Source: Alisma plantago-aquatica
Taxonomy: Eukaryota > Streptophyta > Magnoliopsida > Alismatales > Alismataceae
NCBI GenBank assembly: GCA_963693085.1
Contig: OY856409.1
Location: 657,740,591 to 657,804,590 of the forward strand
Reading direction: 5' to 3'
Length of the DNA: 64,000 nucleotides
Positions 10,246 to 21,472 of the stretch are shown piece by piece (the first letter of the stretch is position 1; every line of letters begins with the position of its first letter). The notes beneath the pieces were generated by a model. The model searched no databases. It saw only the letters and a program-made list of their open reading frames with translations, and was not told the DNA's origin. The position numbers were made by a program, and so were the translations under genes.

Positions 10246-12818
10246 TGATGCAATCCTATTTTAGGGCTTCATTATGTGCCTTTTTGCGTGATAATCACAT
10301 ATGAACATTGTAGATTACAAGTTATTCCCTCCCATATGATCTTTTATGAAAAATGCACTTATGACTCCTTTTGTGTATTTCAGGGCACTTATGCATGAAT
10401 TTATGCATGGGAGAGAGATGAAGAACATCTTTGGGTTCTAACAATCCAAGAGTGGGCCTATATCTTCCCTGGGCTTCCCTTGGACGCATAAGAGAAATTC
10501 AAAGAAAGAGGAGGCTAGATGAAGAAGATGAAGTGGAGATCAGCACCAAGAAGCCCCAAAATGGTTGTGGTACATCACCACAGTCGTGGGGAAATAAGCT
10601 CCAAAAGTCACAGGGAAGTTGTTCAATTTGCACATGAATGACCACGACCATGGTCATCACAATAACTATGGTCACTGAAGACCCCACGACCATGGCCCAT
10701 AGAACAACCATGGCCAACGTCTCCCACGTCGCCCGTGGCCATCAAGATGACCATGGTGATTTATGCATGAAGATCCCAAAAATCAACAGAAACTTGGTCC
10801 AATTTACACATGATTGACCACAGTCGTGGCCATCATCATGACCGTGTCCTTTGAAGGACACCTCGCCTGTAGTGTTCACCACACTCGTGGCAAGCTAAAG
10901 ACACAACAACCTCAGAGTGACCTCGCCCATGGCTTCCTCCTCCAACACGACTGTGGCATCCCACATGGTCATGGTATCCTCTACCCAGCACAACCGTGGC
11001 ACCCCACTACAGATGTGGCCACCATACACACTTACACTTCCAACTCACTTCCCACCTCAGCCATTCCACTATCCACGACTGTGCCATGCAACCCTCACCA
11101 CGACCGTGGTGACCACCTAAACCTACCCATTTTCTTAACGGATTTCCCCACTTTGCCCTACTTACCCTAGTGCCTCCCCACCACCTATATATACATAGGT
11201 CACAGACACAACATGAGGTTAGCTTCCCTTAGCCTCTTCCTCGCTACTCTAGAGCTCCTTCATCTCCTTCCTTGCATTTGCTCCACTCACCTACCTCCCA
11301 CTCCATTTTCCACTCCATTTCCACCATACAAACCTAGTTTTCTAGGTTCTCTTCCATAATCCCCCATATTCCCATGATTTTCACTCACCTTGGAGGAAGA
11401 GGCATGTTCTACAATAGCTAGGAGGTGAAGAAGAAGAAGCTATACTCCAAGCTCCATGGATTCCTACCCCATTATTCTCATTTCTTTTATCTTTTCTTTG
11501 AGCATGTCTAGCTAAGCCCTTAGTGGTGGGATGTTTGGGGTTACAATGTGACCTTGATACCATGTTGGGGGAAAATAATTTGTATTGAACATAATTTCAT
11601 TCTATGATGATTGCATCTTGCTTCTATCTCATTTCCCATTATCTTGCATGTGGTTTGTGCTTTTGAACATAAATTGCTTATTTTGTGATGCTTGATGACA
11701 CTTAGCTTCTAGGGGAAATTGGAATGTATGTGGCAATCTTAGGAATGGCTCTGAGGTCCAATTAGTGGATCCCTAGATAGCCCCCTTTATTCCTACATAC
11801 ATATCCCTTATTCTACAAGTGAGTGTGAGATCTAAGTAGCTAGTGTAAGTGTGATTAGTGCAATTGCCTAGAGTTTCCTAAAGACTAGATGGAAAGTAAC
11901 ATGAGGTGAAATATCCCCATATCTACTCCCATTCCTACCCTTGGCTCTCAATTGCCCTAATAGCACTTACCCTAGAAGCCTAGACTTGTCAAGTCCTATT
12001 GGAATTACACCTAGCCCTAGTCCTCCAACTAGTAGTACAGGGTATATTCTAATAGCACTTGTCTTGTTGTTTAGTTTGGTAATCTAGATTGAAATATAAG
12101 ATTTGCATGCTATGTTGACCTTCCCCCAACTAATATCAAGTATCATTCCCAAATGACCCACCTATACATCATACAACTTAAAACCCACCTTTACCTTCTT
12201 AGCTTGTTAATGCTAGCTTAGTCAATTGCCTTTGTTAATTCTTAGCTAATTTCTTAGTTATAGATAATTAGTTCTTACTCAAGTACTTAGGGCTCCTTTG
12301 AGATTGCTTGTGTTAACTTAGCTAATTAGTGATACCTTAGGCTCTTGCTCATATCATTGCTTAGCTTGCATCTCAGTTGATAACTTGGCTTGATAGTACA
12401 GTGTAACTCTTTGCTCTATAGTAATTGCTTTCCTTGGTTAGTCTCTTAGTTCTAACTTACTTAGAGTAATCTGGAGTTTTTGTTAACTTAGTTTCTTTCT
12501 TGCTTGTTCTTGCTTGCAATCATAGCATAATCAAACCAAACCCAACTTTAAACCCTCAAACTCTAGACTCTACTTTAGGAACATAGCCAACACAAACCTC
12601 GCTCTAGTGCCCCATTTATCCCTGAGAATCGACCCTAATGTTACTACTAGCCTATACTACAACACAACCTCGTGTGCTTGCAGGTATGTGTGATTAGTTG
12701 AGCATGTACATTGGACTAGGTCCATATACAAATTTTGAGAGATCCGTGTGTTTTCCCTTAGGGTTGCATCTAGCCACCTTTACTTGGTTTGTGTGTGGTC
12801 TTGAAAAAATCACACCAA
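10246..12818 (+). repeat. Athila-plus 5' LTR
   Basis: Starts TGATGCAATCC and ends ATCACACCAA. The end was set by comparison with Athila-minus, where a target duplication fixes it; the terminus is a non-canonical ...CAA. A TATATATA box lies at 11186-11193. Immediately upstream (about 10640-11110) is a dense cluster of quasi-palindromic CCACGACC(A/G)TGG motifs. Small open frames in this region (10431-11170) reflect those repeats and are not genes. Confidence 0.85.
10640..11115 (+). promoter_or_regulatory. Cluster of CCACGACCRTGG quasi-palindromes upstream of TATA
   Basis: Roughly ten to fifteen motifs such as CCACGACCATGG, AACCATGGCC, GCCCGTGGCC, CCACAGTCGTGG and CACCACGACCGTGGTG occur within about 470 bp, ending about 70 bp before the TATA box. 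The same cluster holds the same relative place in both LTRs of Athila-minus. Possible cis-regulatory array; function is inferred. Confidence 0.6.
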
Positions 12819-12824
12819 GCTTTA

Positions 12825-12842
12825 TGGCGCTGTTGCCGGGGA
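12825..12842 (+). other. Athila-plus PBS (tRNA-Asp type)
   Basis: TGGCGCTGTTGCCGGGGA, one base from the Athila consensus TGGCGCCGTTGCCGGGGA, lies six bases after the LTR end. Confidence 0.9.
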
Positions 12843-13090
12843 TAGAGGCACTCACCCTAGCTAGTTAGTGTAGCTAGCCTTTCCTACTACCCTCACTGTT
12901 GCTATTCATTATTCTTTGTTCACTTTTGCATATTGTAATTCTATCTTGGCTTTTGTTGCTTGTTTGTGTATTGTGCATGTGATAGTTGTGCATGCATAAT
13001 ACATGTTCAACTTGTATCGAATTGGTGTTAGACCCTGAGATAGGTAGAAGGAGACGCCAAAGACACCGTAAACAACACCAAGCAGCCAAA
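12843..13090 (+). other. Athila-plus leader
   Basis: Untranslated region between the PBS and the first gag-like reading frame. No other feature seen. Confidence 0.5.
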
Positions 13091-15070
13091 ATGGGTGATC
13101 GTGAATCTGAAATAACTCATGGAGATGCTCAACCACAACCCAACCACCCTCTCCATGAATAATTCACCTCGAGGAACTACAACTCCCCCATTGCCACCCT
13201 TGTTGACCAAATGTCAGGTCAACAATTTTCCATTCCACCCACACTTCTTGGACTCCTTCCTACTTACTATGGGATGGAGAATGAGAACCTCTATCACCAA
13301 ATTGATGCCTTCCTTGAAACTTGTTCCACTTTCTACACAACCACCGCCACTGATGACTTCATCTGGAGAACCCTTTTCCCATTCTCTCTAAAAGAAAAAG
13401 GCAAAGAATGGTACATCTCCAAGCTGGAATTGGTGACATGGAATGTGGTAAAGAACACGTTTCTCAAGAAGTTCTTCACGATTGCCAAGCCGACCCAAAT
13501 GCAAAGATGTATCACTACCTTCTCACAAAAAGAAAATGAACCCTTCCACGAGGTGTGGGAAAGGTTCTAAAAGCTCTTGTGCAACTGCCTCCATCATGAG
13601 GTACCCTTATGGCAACTGGTTCAAGTTTTCTACACTGAGCTAGTGGAGTTAAGCCAAAACAATGTTGATTCATCATGTAGAGGCACCTTCATGGCAAATC
13701 CACATGAGGAGTCATGGCCCTTGTTCGAGCACCTTACTGAGAATTCTCGCCACCAGGATTCTACTAAAGGGGGGAACATTGTGGCCGGAACTACATCCCT
13801 CCACCTCCTCCCATAGTTCCAGCCCAGACTGTAGCCAACACCGACATGATGAAAATGATGGCATATATGATGAATATGATGAAGAACCAAGCTGGTGGTT
13901 CTTCTACTCAATCTACTATGGCAGTTGAAGCTAAGGAAGAAGAAGTGCATGCCTTGCTTGCCTTTGGCAACCGAAACAACCAAGGCCCAATGTCCAAATC
14001 CTATACTCCTGAGTGAAGGAATCATCCAAACTTCTCATGGAAACAAAAAATGAGGGGCAAGGGCAGCCAAGACAACACCAAGGGCCCAAGTACAACTCTA
14101 AGTTTGAGGAAGAAGTCCTAGGAAGGCTAAGGAACCTCGATAAAGTGAAGAAAGAGGTGTCATCTTAAGAACAAAACATTATCCGCCTTGAAAAAAGGCT
14201 TGATCAAATCTCTCTTTCACTTTCCCACCGTGAAGAGGGGAGGCTCCCATCTCAACCCATGGCCAATCCAAAAAATGATGGTGGTTATGTGAGCACTACT
14301 CAAGGTGTTTATGTCCCACTACAAGGCCAAGCACCCCCACTTCACCAGTACCAAGGACCACCACATCTTTATGCTCCTCCACATCACCAACCCCCTTACA
14401 ACTATCAATATCCTCCACCTCACTCATAGCAAAAACCCCTCCATAATATCACCCCCATCCACCACAACAACCACAACAACATCCGCAAACCCAACCACAA
14501 TTTATCCTCCTAAACCCGAATCCACCACCTCATCAGCCACATCCAAACCCACAAGCTTCCTCTTCCACTACTCATGAGCATGTGAAGGCAGTGATAGTTT
14601 TGAGGAGTGGTAAGACCTTGGAGCATCCACATGGCACTTATGTTGATGGCACAACCAGTGATGACATAGTTGATACTGTGAGTAGGGATGTTGATACTAA
14701 GATTCAGGCTGATGGTACCATGATAGTGAGAGTTGATACCATGATAGCGAGAGCCGATATCGTGATTCTAGTGATACTACTTTATGATAATGTTGACTTG
14801 AGTCAGTTGGGAGCACAACTCACGCCATTCCCCGATGCACTTGAAGAGACATCCACTAAAAGAAGGAAGAAGAAACATACTGAGGACCTCATGGAGACCC
14901 TTAAGAAGGTCAAGATCAACCTTCCTTTACTTGATGCGATCAAGAAAATTCCATACTATGATAAGTTCTTGAAATACTTGTGCATGTTCAAGAGGAAGAC
15001 CACCGGAAGGACACCAAGGAAGGTCAAGCTCACTGAGCAAGTGAGCTCAATTCTGCAGCACACCCTGTGA
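13091..15070 (+). pseudogene. Athila-plus gag, degenerate
   Basis: The best-preserved capsid part is at 13211-13570: MSGQQFSIPPTLLGLLPTYY, then LKEKGKEWYISKLELVTWN and FLKKFFTIAKPTQMQRCITT, the retrotransposon gag fold with the W-x(n)-F-F-x(n)-E-x(2)-F pattern. A stop follows at 13568, and the reading continues through 13577-14030. A Met-rich MMKMMAYMMNMMKN helix and RNHPNFSWKQ lie near 13850-14040. A proline/His/Tyr-rich linker spans about 14300-14570. The C-terminal piece (14582-15070) opens with VKAVIVLRSGKTLE, the conserved VTLRSGK of Athila gag, and later has LKKVKINLPLLDAIKKIPYY. At least five frame breaks. Packaging protein when intact; not functional here. Confidence 0.85.
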
Positions 15071-15985
15071 AGGAAGAGAAAACATCCTGGTGCTCCCATC
15101 ATTTCATGCCATATTGGAGCACATCACATAGACCAAGCTCTGCTTGACTTGGGTTCTAGTGTAAATCTGATGCCTTATGATGTGTTTGCTAAAATACAAA
15201 TGGGACAACTAGGTCCCACACACTATACCTTGCAGCTGGTCGATACATATGTGAAAATGTCACGAGGGTGTATTGATGATGTATTGGCCAGACGTGATGA
15301 TGAGACCTCCACATTCTTTTCGGTTGATTTTATTGTCTTGGGCATGGAAAAAGTCTCAAGAAAAGTGCCTATCATGTTGGGGAGACCCTTCTTGGCCACA
15401 ACCGATGCAGTGATCCATGTGAGGACCGACACCATATATGTGGCTTTCATGCACATGAAGATCCAGTTGAACATCTTCAAATATTCATCTAAAGTCGAGG
15501 TGATAGGTGCCATAAAAGAGGATTGTTATTTGATTGAGTGTCTTAATGAGATAGTAGAAGAGTGTCTACCTGCATGGATTCAAACCTCCAAACAAGGTAG
15601 AGGTCTAGAGCCCATTATGGAATTTACTAAAGATGATGATGATGAGGATGAGCAAGATGAGCTGGCCTTAGTGGCTGCAGGTGAAGACCTCCCGTCCATT
15701 TCTAAACCATTGAAGAATTCCCTTGAAGAGCCTCCCATTCTTGAGCTCAAGTCTCTTCCCAAAGGATTTAAATATGCATTCTTAGGCTCCAATGACACTC
15801 TCCCGATGATCATTTCTTATATTCTTTCTCCAGATCAAGAAGATGCACTGATGGAAGTTTTAAAGAAGAACATTCAGGCCATCAGATGGTCCATAACTGA
15901 TTTGAGGGGTATTGACCCTTCTATTTGTGTCCATAGAATATACCTTGAGAACGAGGCTAAACCAACCCGTCAAATGCAAAGATGA
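15071..15985 (+). pseudogene. Athila-plus aspartic protease and protease-RT linker
   Basis: An open frame from 15149 reads GSSVNLMPYDVFAKIQMGQL. Just before it is ALLDLG, giving the protease active site D-L-G-S, the Athila variant of the DTG/DSG triad. VPIMLGRPFLATTDAVIHV (about 15370-15420) is the second conserved protease motif (ILGRPFL). An acidic linker (DDDDEDEQDEL) follows, then the N-terminal RT lead LKKNIQAIRWSITDLRGIDP. This is one of the longest open stretches of the element (278 codons). A stop at about 15072 separates it from gag and one at 15983 from RT. Confidence 0.85.
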
Positions 15986-16740
15986 TTGAATCCCAAGTTG
16001 AAAGAGGTTGTAGCAAAAGAGGTCATGAAGCTTCTTGATGTCGGAATCATACATCCCATTTCAGATAGCCCATGGGTGAGTCCCATCCAAGTTGTACCCA
16101 AAAAGGGTGGGATCACAGTCGCCAAGAATGAATATGGGGAATTGATTCCCGTGAGAGAGCAATCCAAGTGGAGGATGTGTGTATATTACAGAAAATTGAA
16201 TGAAAAGACCAAGAAAGATCATTACCCTCTCCCGTTCCTTGATCAAATTTTGAAGAGATCAGCTGGGCATAGTTTCTATTATTTTCTAGATGGGCACTCT
16301 GATTACTTCTAAATAGTTGTTCATCTAGCCGATCAAGAGAAGACACTATTCACTTACCAAGTGGTACTTTTTCCTACAGGAGGATGTAATTTGGGTTGTG
16401 CAATGCGCCTTTGACATTTCAAAGATGTGTAGCATCCATCTTTGCCGATATGCTTGATTCGTCACTTGAAGTCTTCATTATGACTTTTCCGTGTTTGATA
16501 AGACGTTTGATGAGTGCTTACTTCACCTAGAAGTTGTTCTTGAAAGGTGTGTCAAGGTCTGTTTGGTACTATCTTGGGAGAAAAGCCACTTCATGGTTCC
16601 CGAAGGCATTGTTTTGGGTCACCGAGTCTCTAAAAACGGAATTGAAGTTGATAAGGTCAAAGTGGACCTAATTTCCACTCTCATCATTCCTTCCACCGTA
16701 AGACATGGTCGATCCTTCTAGGGGCATGCGAGTTTCTACC
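15986..16740 (+). pseudogene. Athila-plus reverse transcriptase, catalytic box broken
   Basis: LNPKLKEVVAKEVMKLLDVG, IIHPISDSPWVSPIQVVPKK and WRMCVYYRKLNEKTKKDHYP are the canonical Ty3/Gypsy RT blocks 1-3. FYYFLDGHSDYF has Y before FLDG and ends in a stop at 16310. Around 16471-16495 the expected F-x-DD catalytic box is lost: the frame reads EVFIMTFPCL, and one base short relative to the expected length throws it out of frame. The right frame resumes at 16491 (FDKTFDECLLHLEVVLERCV). The connection motif VLGHRVSKNGIEVDKVKVD is present at about 16610-16660. Non-functional. Confidence 0.85.
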
Positions 16741-17290
16741 GTCAATTCATTAAAGACTTCAGTAAGATTTTGAGGCCACTTTGTCATTTACTTGAAAAAG
16801 ATGTGGAATTCAATTTCGATGATAAGTGTGTTGAAGATTTCAACCACTTGAAGAACAAGCTTGTATCTGCTCCTATCATGCAACCCCCAGATTTCTCCTT
16901 GTCATTTGAGATCATGACTGATGCATCAGACATGGCAGTGGGGGTTGTGCTAGGCCAAATTATTGGCCGGATTCCACATGCCATTTACTATGAAGACAAA
17001 ACTCTTGAGGAAGCTCAAAGGAACTACACTACCACTGAAAAAGAGTTGCTTGCCGTAATTTTTGCTCTTGATAAGTTTTGCTCTTATTTCTTGCAAAACA
17101 AGGTGGTGGTTTATATGGATCATGCATCTTTGAAATACCTTATGACAAAGAAAGATTCTAAGCCGAGATTGATTCGATGGATTATATTACTCCAAGAGTT
17201 TGATTTAGAGATTGTTGACAAAAGGGGAGTAGAAAATTCTACACCCAATCATCTCTCCCGTATTGAAGCACCGTATGATGATAGGAACAA
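16741..17290 (+). pseudogene. Athila-plus RNase H
   Basis: Open frame 16770-17399. [15 protein letters not shown] gives the first catalytic Asp (TDAS). [19 protein letters not shown] gives the Glu (TEKELLA). [20 protein letters not shown] gives the second Asp (DH). The last acidic position, usually ADHLSR, is NHLSRIE here, so Asp has become Asn. After RIEAPYDD the similarity ends; integrase with its HHCC finger and D,D,E core is absent. The frame runs on to 17399 through unrelated sequence. Confidence 0.85.
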
Positions 17291-17389
17291 CACACAAGTT
17301 GCAAGAGAGGAGACAGTGTATTGGGACAATGGGACCAACAGAATACCAGGGAAATTTTCTATCAAGCAAGTTATACAAGCATGGGGGTA

Positions 17390-18480
17390 TGTTTTGTAGA
17401 TATATGTAAAAAAATGAGCAACATTTTGATCAGTCGTGCTAGAAGATGCAGAACCAAAGAGAACAAACCAATATCTTGGAGATGTAGATTGCAAAATTGA
17501 TAATGGATATTGTAGACTTAAATAAGACAATACACTAAGGCCCCATACAACATCAATAGATCAATGTAGTGAACTTGAGAAGCGAGAAGATGATTATGGA
17601 TGCATATACTCCATTGGGGAAAAATTCACACGAGTCTATTATAGTCATCCCTATTTTTCTATCTCAAGAGGAGAGCCTTCCTATAGAGGAGCAAGAGAGA
17701 TTTGTGCCTACAACATGCTTGAGGAACACAAACATGGCTCCACACTATCATACAATATTAGTACACATTCTTTTCCCTCATTGTCTCAAGATAGGAAAAG
17801 TAGACAATCAATTCTATAAGTTTCTAGACGTCTTCTATAAGCTGCACATACACCTCCTGTTTGTGGAGGGTTTTGATCAAATACCTATGTTTGCAAAGTT
17901 TATGTAGGATATAATTAATAAGAAGAGGAATATCAAATACAACAATGTGGTAGTTTCTAGATGAGTAGGTTAACACCTTAATACGGAGGATGTTTCCACA
18001 TAAGTAAAAAGATCTAGGCTACTTCACCATTTTTTGTTCTATATGGAGCTTGTCATTTGTAGAGCCATTGTGTGATTAAGGGGAAATCAATTGGTTGCCT
18101 CTATATACTTATAAGAAGTTGAGATTGAAGAAACCAAAGGCCATGAATATGATAATTCAACCAACATGAAAGTCTTTGTGCATCCCTTGGGCATATGTGA
18201 GGACATGTTGGTGAAATTTGGAAAATTTATCTGTTTTGCATATTTTTAGCCATGGATATGCAAGAAGACCACATCATAATTATTGCTAGGCGAACCATTA
18301 TGGGCAAAAACTAACATTGTTGTTGATATACGTAAAGGATGACTTACATTGGGCATATGATACGACCACACAAAGTGCAATCTGCCAACACCAACCATAC
18401 CATCATTGGGATAGCACTAGGAAGTGATCTAGAATGAGATCCTTTACATCAAGCATAGAATTCTAAATAACTACACTCAT
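17390..18480 (+). pseudogene. Element A gag C-terminus and protease remnant
   Basis: Distinct from Athila-plus and more decayed. 17440-17520 gives NILEMQIAKL, matching the Athila/Tat NLEMQIGQLA motif. 17560-17580 gives VNLRSEK (VTLRSGK motif). 17790-17905 gives NQFYKFLDVFYKLHIHLLFV and EGFDQIPMFAKFM, the conserved FLEVFKKLHINIPF...MP.Y.KFMK block. Around 18170-18350 the protease region shows HPLGICEDMLVKFGKFICF, then LLGEPLWAKTNIVVDIRKG (ILGRPFLATG...DV.KG motif), with stops between. RT, RNase H and integrase were not recognised downstream, so this element appears internally deleted. Confidence 0.75.
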
Positions 18481-20137
18481 GAGTGGAATACCATTAGTTA
18501 GTTTTATCTATCCTTAATTGAATTTCAATTTGTTTTATTTTTTAATATTTAAAAATAATTATTAGAATATATTACGATATAACATTATATACACTCGACA
18601 TACTTCTGAGTGTTGAACGTTCAAACTAGTTGTAGTTGGCCGCTTTACAACACTTAGACCCACACTGGAAAGTTTCACCTTTGGTACACAACTTTGGGTA
18701 CACGTGTGTTCCAATCCTATTCTAAGTCTTCTTGATGCTAAGGGAAATGCCAATGAAAATCTTGGGAGAGGATGAAATGCCATTATATCTTATCTCATCT
18801 ATCCATGTTTTAGTGATTTATTTACTTTAAGTCATTTAATTGCTTTTGTAGGAATTCTAGTCCCCATGAACATATCTTCAAAACAATAGTTTTTCTTTGA
18901 AAAAATAGCTTATATGGATCATTTTAGAGTGTGATTAATTTAGTATTGACTTGGGTTGTTCAACTTTACGACAATTAATATAAATTGTGACACTCTTATT
19001 GAATTCTACTATTTGCAGAAGAAAAGGATTTTGAGTCCATCCAGTCAAATTTATAGTGTTGTTCCTTCATGTATATCTCAAGGATAGGTTCGAAAACCAC
19101 CATGATAAATGATTTCACCATGAGAAAATCCTGTCATGATTGAGTGGGTTGATGTTTTTTAGTCACATTATGCTCTATCCAATCTCATTCATATTTTCCA
19201 CAACAATTAGATTGTTGTATTAATTGATATTTTCATGCATACCATTGATTGATAAGAAAGCTTGTTTCTTTTAATCTTACATAAACATAAAAATGAAAAA
19301 TAAATTAGTTTGCATTTTAGTATTGCATTTATCACATATAAATTAGATTCTTATATAGATTACATACGATAATGCTGCTATATATAATTGACGCACTTAT
19401 TCTAAAACTAGGACAACCTTACTCACTTTTCCATATCCTATTCAGTAAATGCTCTAGAAAAGAAATTTGGTAGTTAAGGAGGTCATGCTATGAAGAATAA
19501 ATCCCTAAAATTATAGATGAAAATATAGATGAAAAGGAGGAGTGTTGTGAAGATATATTTAATACTGTCCCCTAAGATGTTATTAGTGTGGCCTCAAGTT
19601 AGCCATAAAAACCTTCCACTCTATTATTGTCATTAGGACAAGGCATTGATTGCATATATCATTTCTCATTATAATTGCATTGTATTCATTAGGATTCATT
19701 CCATACATCATATATGAATATTCTTTTCATTGCTAGACATTTGAATTAGTTTCTCAATTAAATCTTAGCCACTCATTCCACCCAGTAAATCACTCTTTTG
19801 GTTGGCTATCGACATGATTACCCATGATACATTAGCATCAAAAGATTGCTTTTGTTGTAGATAGTCAATGACACTATAGAATAGGGAAAGACTATGATGC
19901 ACCCAGTAGTTTTCATACTAACCATGACATTTCATCTATTTCAAGTGACTTGTGTGATTTATTAGTTTTATTTCAAGGTTCTTGTGATTTTTGTGATTGG
20001 CTGCTTTTGAGAAACTACATGTTTAGTAATTGGGTGGACCAGTTTGAGAGCTTTTCATGGAGAATTGATTAGAATCATCATTTTATAGAGGTGTCTTTTT
20101 GTTGAATAATGTAACCAATCCCAAAAGTATTCATTGA
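18481..20137 (+). other. Element A 3' internal region, non-coding
   Basis: AT-rich, no pol domain recognised. A minus-strand open frame at 18562-18783 (73 codons) has no known motif. The end (about 19990-20170) resembles the 3' region of Athila/Tat elements, with AATTGGGTGGACCAGTTTGA and GAGTGAGGACGAGCG just before the LTR. Confidence 0.5.
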
Positions 20138-20175
20138 GTGAGGACGAGCGTCTATTCAAAATTGAAGGAGTTTTA
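20138..20175 (+). other. Element A polypurine tract region, decayed
   Basis: GAGTGAGGACGAGCG followed by AAAATTGAAGGAGTTTTA directly before the second LTR. Related elements have GAGGACGAGC...TTTGGGGGAG here, so this is a weakened polypurine tract. Confidence 0.5.
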
Positions 20176-21292
20176 TGCACACATAGTCACTCTATTTTCT
20201 CAAGGTATTATTGCAACTACATTGACTATTTTTTCATTGTTGTATATAATTTTAATTGTACATAAATTTCACCAATTCATAGTCAGCCATGCATTTATTT
20301 TATTTTTATATATACATGGTAATAATAATATGCATCACTCTGAGTTGATGCATCGACCACTTGGTCAATGTGATTGACAAAAAGTTGATTCAAGCAACAT
20401 TCTAGGAGAACCCATATCAAGCATTGACCAAAAGGGTGATTCCATGAACTTTAAATATGTGCACAACTAAAATTTTGGTTGATGCATTGACCCAAAGGCA
20501 TGTATAACAACACAAATAACCCACTTGCATATGAAAATTGAGGTTAATTATCAATAAATATGTTTCCTAAAACGTTATAATAAAGTCTAGGGGATCTGAC
20601 TCATTATTCACGTCTGGAGATGGTTGTAGCATAATGAGGAGAGGGGAAGAAGTTCTAGTGATGTCCACGCATCTGCTAAAGCATATTTGACATATACAAA
20701 TTGCCCAGAAATGCTTCCAGATGATACGCCGACGCATGATCTTCACTAGGATTTCTCTTCTTTTATATTGTTTTATCATGAATAATCTTCTCCCTTGTAT
20801 TGTGTGGAATAACATCTCATCATGAAGAACTAATTAGTTTTTTCTAGGATCTAAGATTAATAAGACATGAAATTGATGTTTTTTATTTATATGTTACTCT
20901 TGCACATAATTTCATGGATGGAAGGTTTAATATAGATATGATTATCTACCTTATTTGATGTGCTAGATATGATTCTTAGTAGGAATACATATGTTGTCTA
21001 TTGTCCTCCATGGACACATGTACCTAAGAATAAAAGTATGCATATGTGGGTAATGCATTTTTCATTCTAGACCATAACTACATTAGATTTAGTCATGTTT
21101 GGATACCACAAAAGTGTGATTCATATCCGTTTAATAAATGTTATCATCTAGAATGACATGGTACTTTTAGGTAATGCCCAATATGATAATCAATAATCAA
21201 TGTAGGACCGATTTAATCTAAATTAAAATATTGTATTGTTGTAGTGAAACATGTATCCTATAGATCCTACTTGCCATGTTTTTAATCAAATT
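20176..21292 (+). repeat. Element A second (3') LTR, left part
   Basis: Begins TGCACACATAGTCACT and is colinear with 3000-4130. The copy is cut at 21292 by the eS8 retrocopy and resumes at 41753. The minus-strand open frame at 20567-20815 has a counterpart at 3455-3700 but frames and stops differ, so neither is a gene. Confidence 0.7.
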
Positions 21293-21472
21293 ATTTTTCA
21301 TTAGAAAATCGTTCATGATCCAAAAATGAACAATTCTCAAAATTTCATTGTGCAAATATTTGAACTTATAAAGGTGGTCCTGACTGGATCAAGTTAAAAA
21401 CAACATAGTCATGCCTCACTTAAGAAACAACAATACTAAAAAACAACCACGACAAAGGTAGAAATTTTCTAG
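21293..21472 (-). pseudogene. RPS8: eS8 retrocopy, distal 3' UTR
   Basis: Sequence between the left copy of TTTTAATCAAATT (21280-21292) and the left target duplication of Athila-minus. It has no match in the first LTR of Element A, so it belongs to the retrocopy. On the minus strand it ends in a short A-rich TGAAAAAT next to the duplicated site, a possible poly(A) remnant. The matching right-hand site TTTTAATCAACTT is at 41753-41765 (12 of 13 identical). Confidence 0.65.

Larger units (their letters stand above)
10246..17390 (+). mobile_element. Athila-plus: Ty3/Gypsy Athila element, 3'-truncated
   Basis: 5' LTR 10246-12818, PBS 12825-12842, gag 13091-15070, then protease, RT and RNase H to about 17290. 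Integrase, any env-like region, PPT and 3' LTR are absent; at about 17390 the sequence passes into a different Athila-type gag that I assign to Element A. The LTR starts TGATGCAATCCTATTTTAGG, exactly as the LTRs of Athila-minus do in reverse, so the two are one family. Many stops and frameshifts. No 3' TSD can be checked because the end is lost. Confidence 0.85.

Noticed and set aside
13630..14025. Minus-strand 131-codon open frame
   Set aside because: It is antisense to the gag of Athila-plus, which has clear family motifs on the plus strand.
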